Source: Verrucomicrobiales bacterium (lineage in GTDB: Bacteria > Verrucomicrobiota > Verrucomicrobiia > Verrucomicrobiales > DEV007). From it: 64,000 bases of DNA. The translations under genes and the position numbers were made by a program. Location of the stretch: positions 186,001 through 250,000 of the forward strand of contig JARGPJ010000004.1 in NCBI GenBank assembly GCA_029212615.1, in the 5' to 3' direction. Numbering within the stretch: position 1 is the stretch's first letter; the number at the start of each line of letters is the position of its first letter. Positions 52,401 through 60,111 of this stretch are shown one piece after another. The notes under the pieces were generated by a model that saw nothing but the letters and a program-made list of their open reading frames with translations, searched no databases and had not been told where the DNA came from.

Positions 52401-54814
52401 AACGTCACGTTTCAATACTGTTCGTTTCCGCCCTTCTGTGGAGCACCTCAGAGGCGGATGAGCGCGATCCGGTTCATCATTTTGAGTCCCGTATCCGTCC
52501 GGTCCTGGTTGAGCATTGCTACGAGTGCCATTCTGTTGAGGCTGGAAAATCTAAAGGTGGTTTGCTTCTTGATACAAAGAACGGGAGCCGGGAGGGCGGA
52601 GATACGGGGCCGGCGGTTGTTCCCGGGGACCCGGAAGCGAGTTTGCTCTTCGTTGCGATGAGTCATATCGACCCCGATCTCGAGATGCCTCCGAGAAAGC
52701 CGAAGCTTTCTGAGAAGGTGATCGCCGACTTCAGGCAATGGATTGAGTCGGGTGCGACAGATCCGAGGAGCGGGGCAATCACTGAGATCAATCGGAGTGA
52801 GGATCATTGGAGCTATGCTCCCGTTACGATGCCCGAGATTCCCGCTCCGGTTGAGAGCGATTGGCCGGCCGGCGAGATCGACCGCTTCGTTCTCGCAAAG
52901 TTAGAGAAAAATGGACTCGAACCATCTTCTGATGCAGAAGGATACGTCCTTTTGCGGCGGCTGTGTTTTGATTTGGTGGGATTGCCGCCGACGCCGGAAC
53001 AAATGGCAGGTTTTTCTCCTGACGATTTGGAAGGGATCGTCGATGAGTTACTCGCTTCGGACGGGTTCGGGGTGCGGTGGGGGAGGCATTGGCTCGATGT
53101 GGTCCGCTATGCCGAATCGAATGGTCGTGAGTCGAATATTGTTTATCCCCACGCGTGGCGGTATCGCGACTATGTCATCGACGCAGTGAGTCGAGATGTG
53201 CCGTTTGATCGGTTTTTAATCGAACAAATGGCGGGGGACCTGCTGCCCTTTCAGAGTAATGAGGAGCGGGCAAGGCTCCTCATTGCGACTGGTTTTCTCG
53301 CGCTCGGAGCCAAGGGTTTAAACGAGGCGAATCACGAGCAATTCGCTGCAGACCTGGCCGATGAACAACTCGATGCTTTCAGTCGGGCCTTTCTTGCCAG
53401 TTCCATCGCCTGTGCCCGCTGTCATGACCATAAGTCTGACCCTGTATCGATGGAGGATTACTACTCGCTCATTGGTATTTTCAAGAGCACCAGAACCTTC
53501 TACGGAACGTGGATCGATTCAGAGAATAACAATGGTGGCGAGTTGATACGACTTCCTGAGATTCCGGGTCAGTTGATTCCCGGAAGAGGGTTTTCCAAGG
53601 AGAAGGTCGCCGAAATGATGCGCCAACTGGCCGAACTCGATGAGCAGGACCGTAAAAACAAGGAATTGGCTGAAAAGGCCAAGGTCGAAGGTAAAGATAT
53701 GCGTGAGGATTTTAATGCGATGCTCGCCGCAGCACTCAGTGCCTACTGGAGACGCGGCGGGCTGGAGGGAAGTCTGGCCACTGTAGACGCTGAGGGGAAT
53801 CCTCTGCCACTCTGCATGGGGGCGATGGATGCCGGAGAAGCGGTCGATTCGCCACTCTACGTCCGCGGTGAGTTGAAGAGTCCCGATGATTTGGTGCCAC
53901 GTGGTGTTCCCGCTCTGTTCAACATGGAAGCTGCGGCGCCGGAAGCCGCCGCCAGCAGCGGTCGGCTTGCCCTGGCTGAATGGGTGACAAGTGTGGATCA
54001 TCCTTTAACCGCGCGTGTCATGGCAAACCGGGTCTGGAGTCATCTCTTTGGTGCAGGCCTTGTTAGGACGGTCGATAATTTTGGTCCCACCGGTGAGGCG
54101 CCGAGTCATCCCGGGCTGCTGGACTACCTCGCGGTGCAGTTCCGTGAGAATGGTTATTCGGTGAAGAAACTGGTTAGAGAAATTGTTCTTTCACGCTCCT
54201 ACCGGCAAAGTTCGACTTTCGATGAGGAGTCGTTCAGAAAGGATCCGGACAACCGGCTTCTCTGGCGTGCGGAGAAGCGACGGCTGGATGCCGAGGTGAT
54301 TCGTGATGCGATGCTTGCGGTGTCGGGAGAGCTTGACCTCTCCCCCAGGCCGGGGTCGCTGGCTGCCAATCTGCGAAGCCATTCCGTCTCATTAATCGGG
54401 TTTGATCAGTCGGTTCCGGACGACCTTGATGGATCGTTGCGGCGCTCGGTTTACCTGCCCGTTTTTCGCGAGAATCTACCTGATATCCTCGACCTCTTTG
54501 ACTTTGCCGAGCCAAGCCTCGTTATGGGGGAGCGAGAGGAAACGAATGTGCCGCTGCAGGCTCTTTACCTCATGAACAGCTCGTTCATTGCTGAGCGTTC
54601 CGAGGCATTCGCTGCCCGGCTGATGAGCGGGGAATCCAGTCGTGATCTTCGCATTGAGCGTGCTTTTCATCTCTGTTTTAACCGGGCGCCCGATGCTGAA
54701 GAAATGGCGCTGATTGATCAGTACTTCACTTCCTCCGATGTAGATGAGAAAGAAACCATGATCCGTGTCTGCCAGGCTCTCCTTTGCAGCGCTGAATTTC
54801 GTCTTGCTGATTAA
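52397..54814 (+). CDS. PSD1-type cytochrome protein (PSCyt1, DUF1549, DUF1553)
   Basis: 805 residues from ATG 52397, overlapping the preceding stop (ATGA) behind GGAGGAGAAGGA. The signal peptide is KRHVSILFVSALLWSTSEA. PSCyt1 has CYECH (C41, C44, H45), DUF1549 has [13 protein letters not shown] (C339), and DUF1553 spans about 520-790 (ARVMANRVWSHLFGAGLV, RRLDAEVIRDAMLAVS). The F5/8-like insert found in the first module's PSD1 is absent, so the protein is about 100 residues shorter. The CxxCH motifs predict two heme sites. Function is not established. Confidence 0.9.
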   Translation: MKRHVSILFVSALLWSTSEADERDPVHHFESRIRPVLVEHCYECHSVEAGKSKGGLLLDTKNGSREGGDTGPAVVPGDPEASLLFVAMSHIDPDLEMPPRKPKLSEKVIADFRQWIESGATDPRSGAITEINRSEDHWSYAPVTMPEIPAPVESDWPAGEIDRFVLAKLEKNGLEPSSDAEGYVLLRRLCFDLVGLPPTPEQMAGFSPDDLEGIVDELLASDGFGVRWGRHWLDVVRYAESNGRESNIVYPHAWRYRDYVIDAVSRDVPFDRFLIEQMAGDLLPFQSNEERARLLIATGFLALGAKGLNEANHEQFAADLADEQLDAFSRAFLASSIACARCHDHKSDPVSMEDYYSLIGIFKSTRTFYGTWIDSENNNGGELIRLPEIPGQLIPGRGFSKEKVAEMMRQLAELDEQDRKNKELAEKAKVEGKDMREDFNAMLAAALSAYWRRGGLEGSLATVDAEGNPLPLCMGAMDAGEAVDSPLYVRGELKSPDDLVPRGVPALFNMEAAAPEAAASSGRLALAEWVTSVDHPLTARVMANRVWSHLFGAGLVRTVDNFGPTGEAPSHPGLLDYLAVQFRENGYSVKKLVREIVLSRSYRQSSTFDEESFRKDPDNRLLWRAEKRRLDAEVIRDAMLAVSGELDLSPRPGSLAANLRSHSVSLIGFDQSVPDDLDGSLRRSVYLPVFRENLPDILDLFDFAEPSLVMGEREETNVPLQALYLMNSSFIAERSEAFAARLMSGESSRDLRIERAFHLCFNRAPDAEEMALIDQYFTSSDVDEKETMIRVCQALLCSAEFRLAD

Positions 54815-54817
54815 AGA

Positions 54818-56179
54818 ATGAAAACACGTCGCGAACTTCTCAAAGACAGCTCACTTGGCCTGGGCTGGCTGGCTTTCTCCGCCCTCGCGCAGAAAGTTCA
54901 TGCTGGTGGTCGAACTTTTCCAGCGAAAGCAAAACGTGTCATCTTTCTGACGATGAGGGGCGGGCCTTCTCATGTTGATCTGCTAGACTACAAGCCTGAA
55001 CTGATCCGGGCGAATGGTAAAGTCCATCAGGGAGGGGCTCCGTTGATCGGGCCGGTTCATCCTTTCTCGCAGCGTGGTAAATCCGGTCTCTGGATGACTG
55101 ACTTGATGCCTCGTCTTGCGGAGCATGCTGATGATCTTTGTGTGATCAATTCGATGCATACTGACCTTCCGAATCATGCTCCGGCCTTTGTGCAGATGCA
55201 CACCGGCAGCTTCCAGTTTGTTCGTCCATCCCTCGGTGCCTGGACGGTTTACGGGCTTGGTTCTGAAAACGAGAACCTGCCCGGTTTTGTGACGCTCAAC
55301 CCGCCGGCCGATAATGGAGGGGCCCGCAATTACGGCAGTGCGTTTCTTCCATCGATCACTCAGGGGACACGCATTGGTGGCAGTCAGCTGCCCGGTCTTT
55401 ATGCCGCGCTGATGAAAAAACAGGAGACTCCCGGCCCGCCCATGAGAAACATCGCCAATGATCGCCTCTCGATTGCCGGGCAGCGTCGTCAGATTGATCT
55501 GATTCGGGGGCTCAACGAGCACAAGCTCGCGAAGGAGGTTTATCAACCTCAGATTGAAGGCATGATCGAATCGTTTGAGCTCGCTTTCCGCATGCAAAGC
55601 GAAGTCCCTGATACTCTCGATCTTGCAGCTGAGTCGCAATCGACTTTCGACCTCTACGGTATTGGTCAGGGAAAAGACGCTTTTGCCCGGCAATGTCTTC
55701 TTGCCCGTCGCATGGCTGAAGCGGGGGTTCGTTTCATCGAGATTGCATCACCGGTCGGATGGGATCATCACAACATGCTGAAAGAGAATTTGGCAAAGAA
55801 TTGTGGCGAGACTGACCGTCCGATTGCAGCGCTATTGACCGATTTGAAACGGAGGGGGATGCTCCAGGACACTCTGGTTGTCTGGGCAGGCGAGTTCGGG
55901 CGGACTCCCTACATGCAGGGTATTGATGGTCGAGATCACAATCATCAGGGCTTCTCCATCTGGATGGCCGGCGGCGGAGTGAAAGGGGGGATGAATTACG
56001 GGTCGACTGATGAGATCGGCTACAAGGCGATTGAGAAACCGATGCATATTCACGACTGGCATGCGACAATGCTGCACCTCCTGGGGATTGATCACAAACA
56101 GCTGACTTATAATTACGGAGGCAGAGATTTCCGCCTCACTGAAACTTCAGGAAAGGTGGCGACAGGTATTGTCGCCTAG
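54818..56179 (+). CDS. DUF1501 family protein, Tat signal
   Basis: 453 residues, 3 bases after the PSD1 stop. Tat signal KTRRELLKDSSLGLGWLAFSALA. The fold motifs are RVIFLTMRGGPSHVDLLDYKP, DLCVINSMHTDLPNHAPAFVQMHTG, DTLVVWAGEFGRTPYMQ and GRDHNHQGFSIWMAGGGVKGG. It is about 40 residues shorter than the DUF1501 protein of the first module. It completes the second sigma-led operon and converges on the HAD gene. Confidence 0.92.
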   Translation: MKTRRELLKDSSLGLGWLAFSALAQKVHAGGRTFPAKAKRVIFLTMRGGPSHVDLLDYKPELIRANGKVHQGGAPLIGPVHPFSQRGKSGLWMTDLMPRLAEHADDLCVINSMHTDLPNHAPAFVQMHTGSFQFVRPSLGAWTVYGLGSENENLPGFVTLNPPADNGGARNYGSAFLPSITQGTRIGGSQLPGLYAALMKKQETPGPPMRNIANDRLSIAGQRRQIDLIRGLNEHKLAKEVYQPQIEGMIESFELAFRMQSEVPDTLDLAAESQSTFDLYGIGQGKDAFARQCLLARRMAEAGVRFIEIASPVGWDHHNMLKENLAKNCGETDRPIAALLTDLKRRGMLQDTLVVWAGEFGRTPYMQGIDGRDHNHQGFSIWMAGGGVKGGMNYGSTDEIGYKAIEKPMHIHDWHATMLHLLGIDHKQLTYNYGGRDFRLTETSGKVATGIVA

Positions 56180-56241
56180 GTTCTGAAATGGTCGTGTTAG
56201 AGATCTTGTGATGAGATTGGGGCGATCCCGGCCTCACCGTT

Positions 56242-57009
56242 TCAGGGTAGAATGTTCACTAATTCGGCGAGGTCTTCGACGACGTAGTCCGGTTCGGTGG
56301 CATGGGGGTAGAGTGCCTTTCCGGGGCGGGCGACGAAAGCAGTTTGCAGCCCGACGTTCGTGGCGCCTGCGAGGTCCCAGGCATGGGCGGCGACCATGAG
56401 GGCTTCACCGGGATCGATTTCGAGCTCTTCGAGTACCATGAGGTATGGGGCTGGATGAGGTTTGTATTTTTTGAGCGTCTCGACGGTGAAGCGTTTTTCA
56501 AACAGGTCGGTCAGCCCGGCGTTGCGAAACTGGGTTTCGACGCCGACGGCGGATGAGTTTGTCAGGCTGACGATTCGATAGCCTTTGGCTTTAAGGGCGT
56601 TCAAGCCTGCAATCACATCCGGATGTGGCGGCAGTGAGCGCAGCGGAGTCACGATGGATGCCCTGGCATCTTCTTCATTGAGTTGGATTCCCTGCGTTTC
56701 AGCCACCATCATCAGTGCTGCTGTGCCGATTTCACCAAAGCTGTGGTAGCTGTCGCTCAGGGTTTCGACGAGAGAATAGTGAAGCATGGTGGAGAACCAC
56801 AAGGGGAGGAATTCCTCACGTCCGCCGAGCGCCTTGCCGACTGAGGTTTTGAGGGGTTCCAGATCGAGGAGTGTTTCATTCACGTCAAAGATGATGACCT
56901 TGGGTCGGGGCATGGCATTTTCAGGGGTCGGACCGTTGTCCTGCGCGGAAGTTTGAGTGAGGCTGACCCCCAGTGTGAGGGCGAGAAGTGTTAATGGAAG
57001 TTTTATCAT
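56242..57009 (-). CDS. Exported haloacid-dehalogenase type II-like HAD hydrolase
   Basis: 255 residues with a signal peptide (IKLPLTLLALTLGVSLTQTSA). The HAD core follows: VIIFDVNETLLDLEPLK (nucleophile D42), SLTNSSAVGVETQFRNAGL, and KPHPAPYLMVLEELEIDPGEALMVAAHAWDLAGATNVGLQTAFVARPG. This is the L-2-haloacid dehalogenase group, normally cytoplasmic. Export makes it unusual. It lies 62 bp downstream of the SDR gene on the same strand side and may share the TetR control. Confidence 0.85.
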   Translation of the reverse strand: MIKLPLTLLALTLGVSLTQTSAQDNGPTPENAMPRPKVIIFDVNETLLDLEPLKTSVGKALGGREEFLPLWFSTMLHYSLVETLSDSYHSFGEIGTAALMMVAETQGIQLNEEDARASIVTPLRSLPPHPDVIAGLNALKAKGYRIVSLTNSSAVGVETQFRNAGLTDLFEKRFTVETLKKYKPHPAPYLMVLEELEIDPGEALMVAAHAWDLAGATNVGLQTAFVARPGKALYPHATEPDYVVEDLAELVNILP

Positions 57010-57070
57010 GATGTAAAATGGTGTGGTTCAGCTTTCGTCGGTTGGTTGAAGGTGCAGAAATCAACGCTTG

Positions 57071-57820
57071 CTACTGAGCGGTGAAACCGCCGTCGACTTT
57101 GATTGATTCGCCAGTGATGAAGGAGGATTCGTCGGAAGCGAGAAAGAAGATAGTGTTTGCGATTTCCTCAGCAGTGGCGATCCGACCGACGGGGTGGGCG
57201 GCGGCAATGCCCTCGCGCGACTCTGACCCTTCCGTTCCGAAGGTACGGTCAGCCATGTCGGTGGCGACGCCGCCCGGCGCGACGGCGTTTACGCGGATGC
57301 CCTCTTTCGCGTATTCCAGTGCGGCTGATTTAGTTAACCCCTCTACAGCGTGTTTCGAGGCGACGTAGGTTGCCAATCCCGCCATGCCGATGTGACCGGC
57401 GATACTGGAGGTGTTGATGATCGATCCTCCGCCATTGTTGAGCATGGCGGGGATTTCATATTTCATGGAGCTCAGAACTCCCCAGACGTTAGTATCGAAA
57501 ACCTGTCGAAAGTTTGATTCTTCTGCTTCAAGAATAGAGCCCATGGTCTCAATTCCGGCGTTGTTGATGGCGACATCGAGACGGCTGTATTTTTCGACAG
57601 CTTTCGCGACGAGATTCTCGACATCAGCCTCCCGTGCGATATCTGCGCGGACGAAGATTGCTTCTCCTCCTCCGGCAATAATTTCTTCGGCGACTGCTGT
57701 CCCTTCGGATTCGCGGCGTCCCGAAATGACGACATTTGCTCCGCAGGCACCAAATTTGAGTGCGGTCACTTTTCCGATTCCGCTCGTGGCTCCGGTAATG
57801 AGGATTGTTTTGTTTTTCAT
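57071..57820 (-). CDS. Short-chain dehydrogenase (glucose 1-dehydrogenase-like)
   Basis: 249 residues from ATG 57820; the longer frame from 57868 is not needed. TGATSGIGKVTALKFG, INNAGIE and TYVASKHAVEG (YxxxK) are present, and the end SSFITGESIKVDGGFTAQ is typical. Cytosolic NAD(P)-dependent oxidation or reduction of a carbonyl or alcohol. A TetR-type operator lies 56-72 bp upstream, so it is probably regulated by the TetR protein encoded next to it. Confidence 0.9.
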   Translation of the reverse strand: MKNKTILITGATSGIGKVTALKFGACGANVVISGRRESEGTAVAEEIIAGGGEAIFVRADIAREADVENLVAKAVEKYSRLDVAINNAGIETMGSILEAEESNFRQVFDTNVWGVLSSMKYEIPAMLNNGGGSIINTSSIAGHIGMAGLATYVASKHAVEGLTKSAALEYAKEGIRVNAVAPGGVATDMADRTFGTEGSESREGIAAAHPVGRIATAEEIANTIFFLASDESSFITGESIKVDGGFTAQ

Positions 57821-57875
57821 GATGATGTGTTGCTTGGCTCTGCATTGGATTGGAGCAGAGGCTGGCAATTGAGTA

Positions 57876-57892
57876 ATAGACCAGTCGTCTAT
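57876..57892. promoter_or_regulatory. TetR operator copy 1
   Basis: ATAGACCAGTCGTCTAT: 6-bp arms ATAGAC/GTCTAT around CAGTC, upstream of the SDR gene. It is nearly identical to the copy at 58548. Confidence 0.8.
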
Positions 57893-57940
57893 GCGGTGAC
57901 GACATTACAAGTGAATGGAGAATATGTTGACTTCGAATTT

Positions 57941-58534
57941 TCAGGAGCTTGCTGAAAGACGTTTTCGAAAGGTCTCAACAGCAGTGGTAAGGGGGGCCAC
58001 GTTCCGAACGGTGATCGCCCGTTGCTGGGCACCGGCCCAGTAGTCCATGATGAATTCGGATTCAGATGTCGTGTCAAAATTGGGCGGGAGGGATCCTTCC
58101 GTGACCGCTTCATCCAGAGTTTCTTTGAAGAGATCAATAGTTTTAGAAATTCCTTTGGCCAGTTCTTCGCGCATGGGGTCGCTGAAGTTGGAAACCTCGG
58201 CTGCGAGCTTCTGGAGTAAACAGGGGCACTTCCCCCCGCTTTCATGGACTCTCTCGATGACGGAAAGAAAGAAGGCCAGCAGCCGTTCCACAGGATTCTT
58301 GTTGATCTCTGTGTTGTGAAGAAATTCGCGGCGTCTGCTGTATGCTTCGTTTGCATAGTGCTGCAACATCTCGACACCGAATTGTTCCTTCGATTTGAAG
58401 TAGTAGTAGAAGGATCCTTTCGGGACACTCACTGCTGAGAGGATTTGATTGAGGCCGACCGAATGGAAGCTTTGTTCCAGGATGATTGCCTCTGCCGCTT
58501 CAAGGATTCGTTCTTTGGTCGGGGATTCGTTCAT
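57941..58534 (-). CDS. TetR-family transcriptional regulator
   Basis: 197 residues. N-terminal HTH: TKERILEAAEAIILEQSFHSVGLNQILSAVSVPKGSFYYYFKSKEQFGVEMLQHY. The C-terminal ligand domain is of the AcrR/TetR_C kind and contains KCPCLLQKLAAEVSNF. Two matching dyads flank the gene, one 14 bp before its ATG and one in front of the SDR gene. So it probably represses itself and the SDR gene, released by a small organic ligand. Confidence 0.92.
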   Translation of the reverse strand: MNESPTKERILEAAEAIILEQSFHSVGLNQILSAVSVPKGSFYYYFKSKEQFGVEMLQHYANEAYSRRREFLHNTEINKNPVERLLAFFLSVIERVHESGGKCPCLLQKLAAEVSNFSDPMREELAKGISKTIDLFKETLDEAVTEGSLPPNFDTTSESEFIMDYWAGAQQRAITVRNVAPLTTAVETFRKRLSASS

Positions 58535-58923
58535 TAGTCCGGAAATTTAGACCGGTCGTCTAGTGAGTCAATCGATGACCGGGATGTCTGGAGAGGCACG
58601 GCGAAAAGACTTCACTGTGATGAGCGTCCTTTGATCTGAGGGAGGACAGGGAATGGAGATGAAAGGAGAGGTGACGGGTTCCCCGGTCTCTTCAGGGCTT
58701 AGCCAGCTGTTATTTTTTTCATGATCCGTCTGGTTTGTAAAAAGCTTTTAATAAACGAGTTACATTTCGAAAGGCCAGTCAATCCAGGCGTGACGAATTA
58801 TTTTTCGGCTCGGAAAAGTAATGTTGCAGTGCATGCCCCGTCATAACGCGTGGACTGATCTCTACCACAGAGCCGGGAAAACACGGTGATGATGGACTTG
58901 ATTGCCGGCAATTCACTTATCAT
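58535..58923. other. 389-bp divergent intergenic region
   Basis: No gene is seen. It holds the second TetR operator (58548-58562). Toward the efflux genes there are A/T-rich stretches near 58735-58760, but no clear -35/-10 pair. An AAAAGCTTTT palindrome occurs at about 58740-58749. Confidence 0.5.
58548..58562. promoter_or_regulatory. TetR operator copy 2
   Basis: TAGACCGGTCGTCTA: 5-bp arms TAGAC/GTCTA around CGGTC, starting 14 bp upstream of the tetR start. It differs from the first copy only in the spacer and the flanks. Confidence 0.8.
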
Positions 58924-60111
58924 ATGACTGGAAAACTTATTTTCACGGCGCTCGCTTCGCTTGCGCTTCTCGTTAGCTGCGGAGGGGAGAGAGACGAAGC
59001 GGTGGTACCCGGCCCACCGGAAATCACGGTTGCTAAAGCGATCGCCCGGGATCTCACCGAATGGGACGAGTATGTGGGGCGCCTTGCTGCGATTGATGAT
59101 GTCGAGCTTCGCGCCAGGGTCAGCGGATACCTGGAGGCAACCCATTTCAAAGACGGGCAAATGGTGAATGTCGGTGATTTGCTTTTCACGATCGATCCCC
59201 GCCCGTATCAGGCTCAGGTGGATCGGGCCAGCGCGAGTCTTTCGCAGGCAAGGGCATCACTGGCCCTGGCGACGACTAATTTGAAAAGAGCTGAAGCCTT
59301 ATTGGAGACGAATGCCATTGCCGCCGAGGAGGTGGATATTCGCCGGGGTAACGAAGAAGCCGCAGCAGCGGAAGTGCTGGGTGCGGAAGCGGAATTGGCT
59401 GCGGTGACGCTGGATCTCGAATTCACCAAAGTGACTGCCCCGGTGGCCGGTCGGATCAGTCGGGATCTCGTCACGCCGGGAAACCTGGTGACCGGTGGTT
59501 CTGACGGGGCGACTTTACTCACGACGATTCGTTCAGTTGATCCGATTCATTGTTATTTCGAAGTCGATGAGAGCGCTTATCTGAAGTATCTCCGCCTTGA
59601 TCTGGAAGGAAAGCGTTCCAGCTCCCGTGAGGGCACGGCTAATCCGGTTGAGCTGAGTTTGGCCGATGAGAAGGGATTCCCTCATAAGGGAGTGATGGAT
59701 TTTGTCGAGAACGCGGTGGATCGCAATACGGCGACGATGCAGGGGCGGGCAGTGTTTGAGAATCCTGATAAGACGCTGACGCCGGGACTTTTCGCCCGGG
59801 TTCGACTTCGCGGAAGTGTTCTCGAAGGAGCGGTGCAGATTCCCGATGAGGCAATTGGTCGTGATCAATCAGAGAATTTTGTCTGGGTCATCGATGAAAC
59901 CAATGTCGCGGTTCGCCATGGAGTTGAGCCGGGGCCGCTCATTGACGGACTGCGTGTCGTGCAAAGTGGCATCGAGGAAGGGGATCGTGTTGTCATCAAC
60001 GGGCTGCAGCGCATCCGTCCGGGGATCACGGTTGCTCCGACCGAGGAAAAGATCGGACCTGCTTCGGAAGAGGCGAAAATCGCGACTTCAGCTGAAACGG
60101 GGAAAGAATGA
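58924..60111 (+). CDS. RND efflux periplasmic adaptor (MFP) lipoprotein
   Basis: 395 residues. A lipobox LLVSC ends the signal peptide. The membrane-fusion layout is clear: ELRARVSGYLEATHFKDGQMVNVGDLLFTIDPRPYQAQVDRASASL, alpha-hairpin LALATTNLKRAEALLETNAIAAEEVDIRRGNEEAAAAEVLGAEAEL, and a second lipoyl half VTAPVAGRISRDLVTPGNLVTG. It bridges the inner-membrane pump to an outer-membrane channel. No TolC-like gene is in the window. Its TGA overlaps the pump start by four bases. Confidence 0.93.
   Translation: MTGKLIFTALASLALLVSCGGERDEAVVPGPPEITVAKAIARDLTEWDEYVGRLAAIDDVELRARVSGYLEATHFKDGQMVNVGDLLFTIDPRPYQAQVDRASASLSQARASLALATTNLKRAEALLETNAIAAEEVDIRRGNEEAAAAEVLGAEAELAAVTLDLEFTKVTAPVAGRISRDLVTPGNLVTGGSDGATLLTTIRSVDPIHCYFEVDESAYLKYLRLDLEGKRSSSREGTANPVELSLADEKGFPHKGVMDFVENAVDRNTATMQGRAVFENPDKTLTPGLFARVRLRGSVLEGAVQIPDEAIGRDQSENFVWVIDETNVAVRHGVEPGPLIDGLRVVQSGIEEGDRVVINGLQRIRPGITVAPTEEKIGPASEEAKIATSAETGKE

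Noticed and set aside
58681..58720. Terminator near the T-run at 58709-58715
   Set aside because: Only a 3-bp stem precedes it and no gene on that strand ends here.
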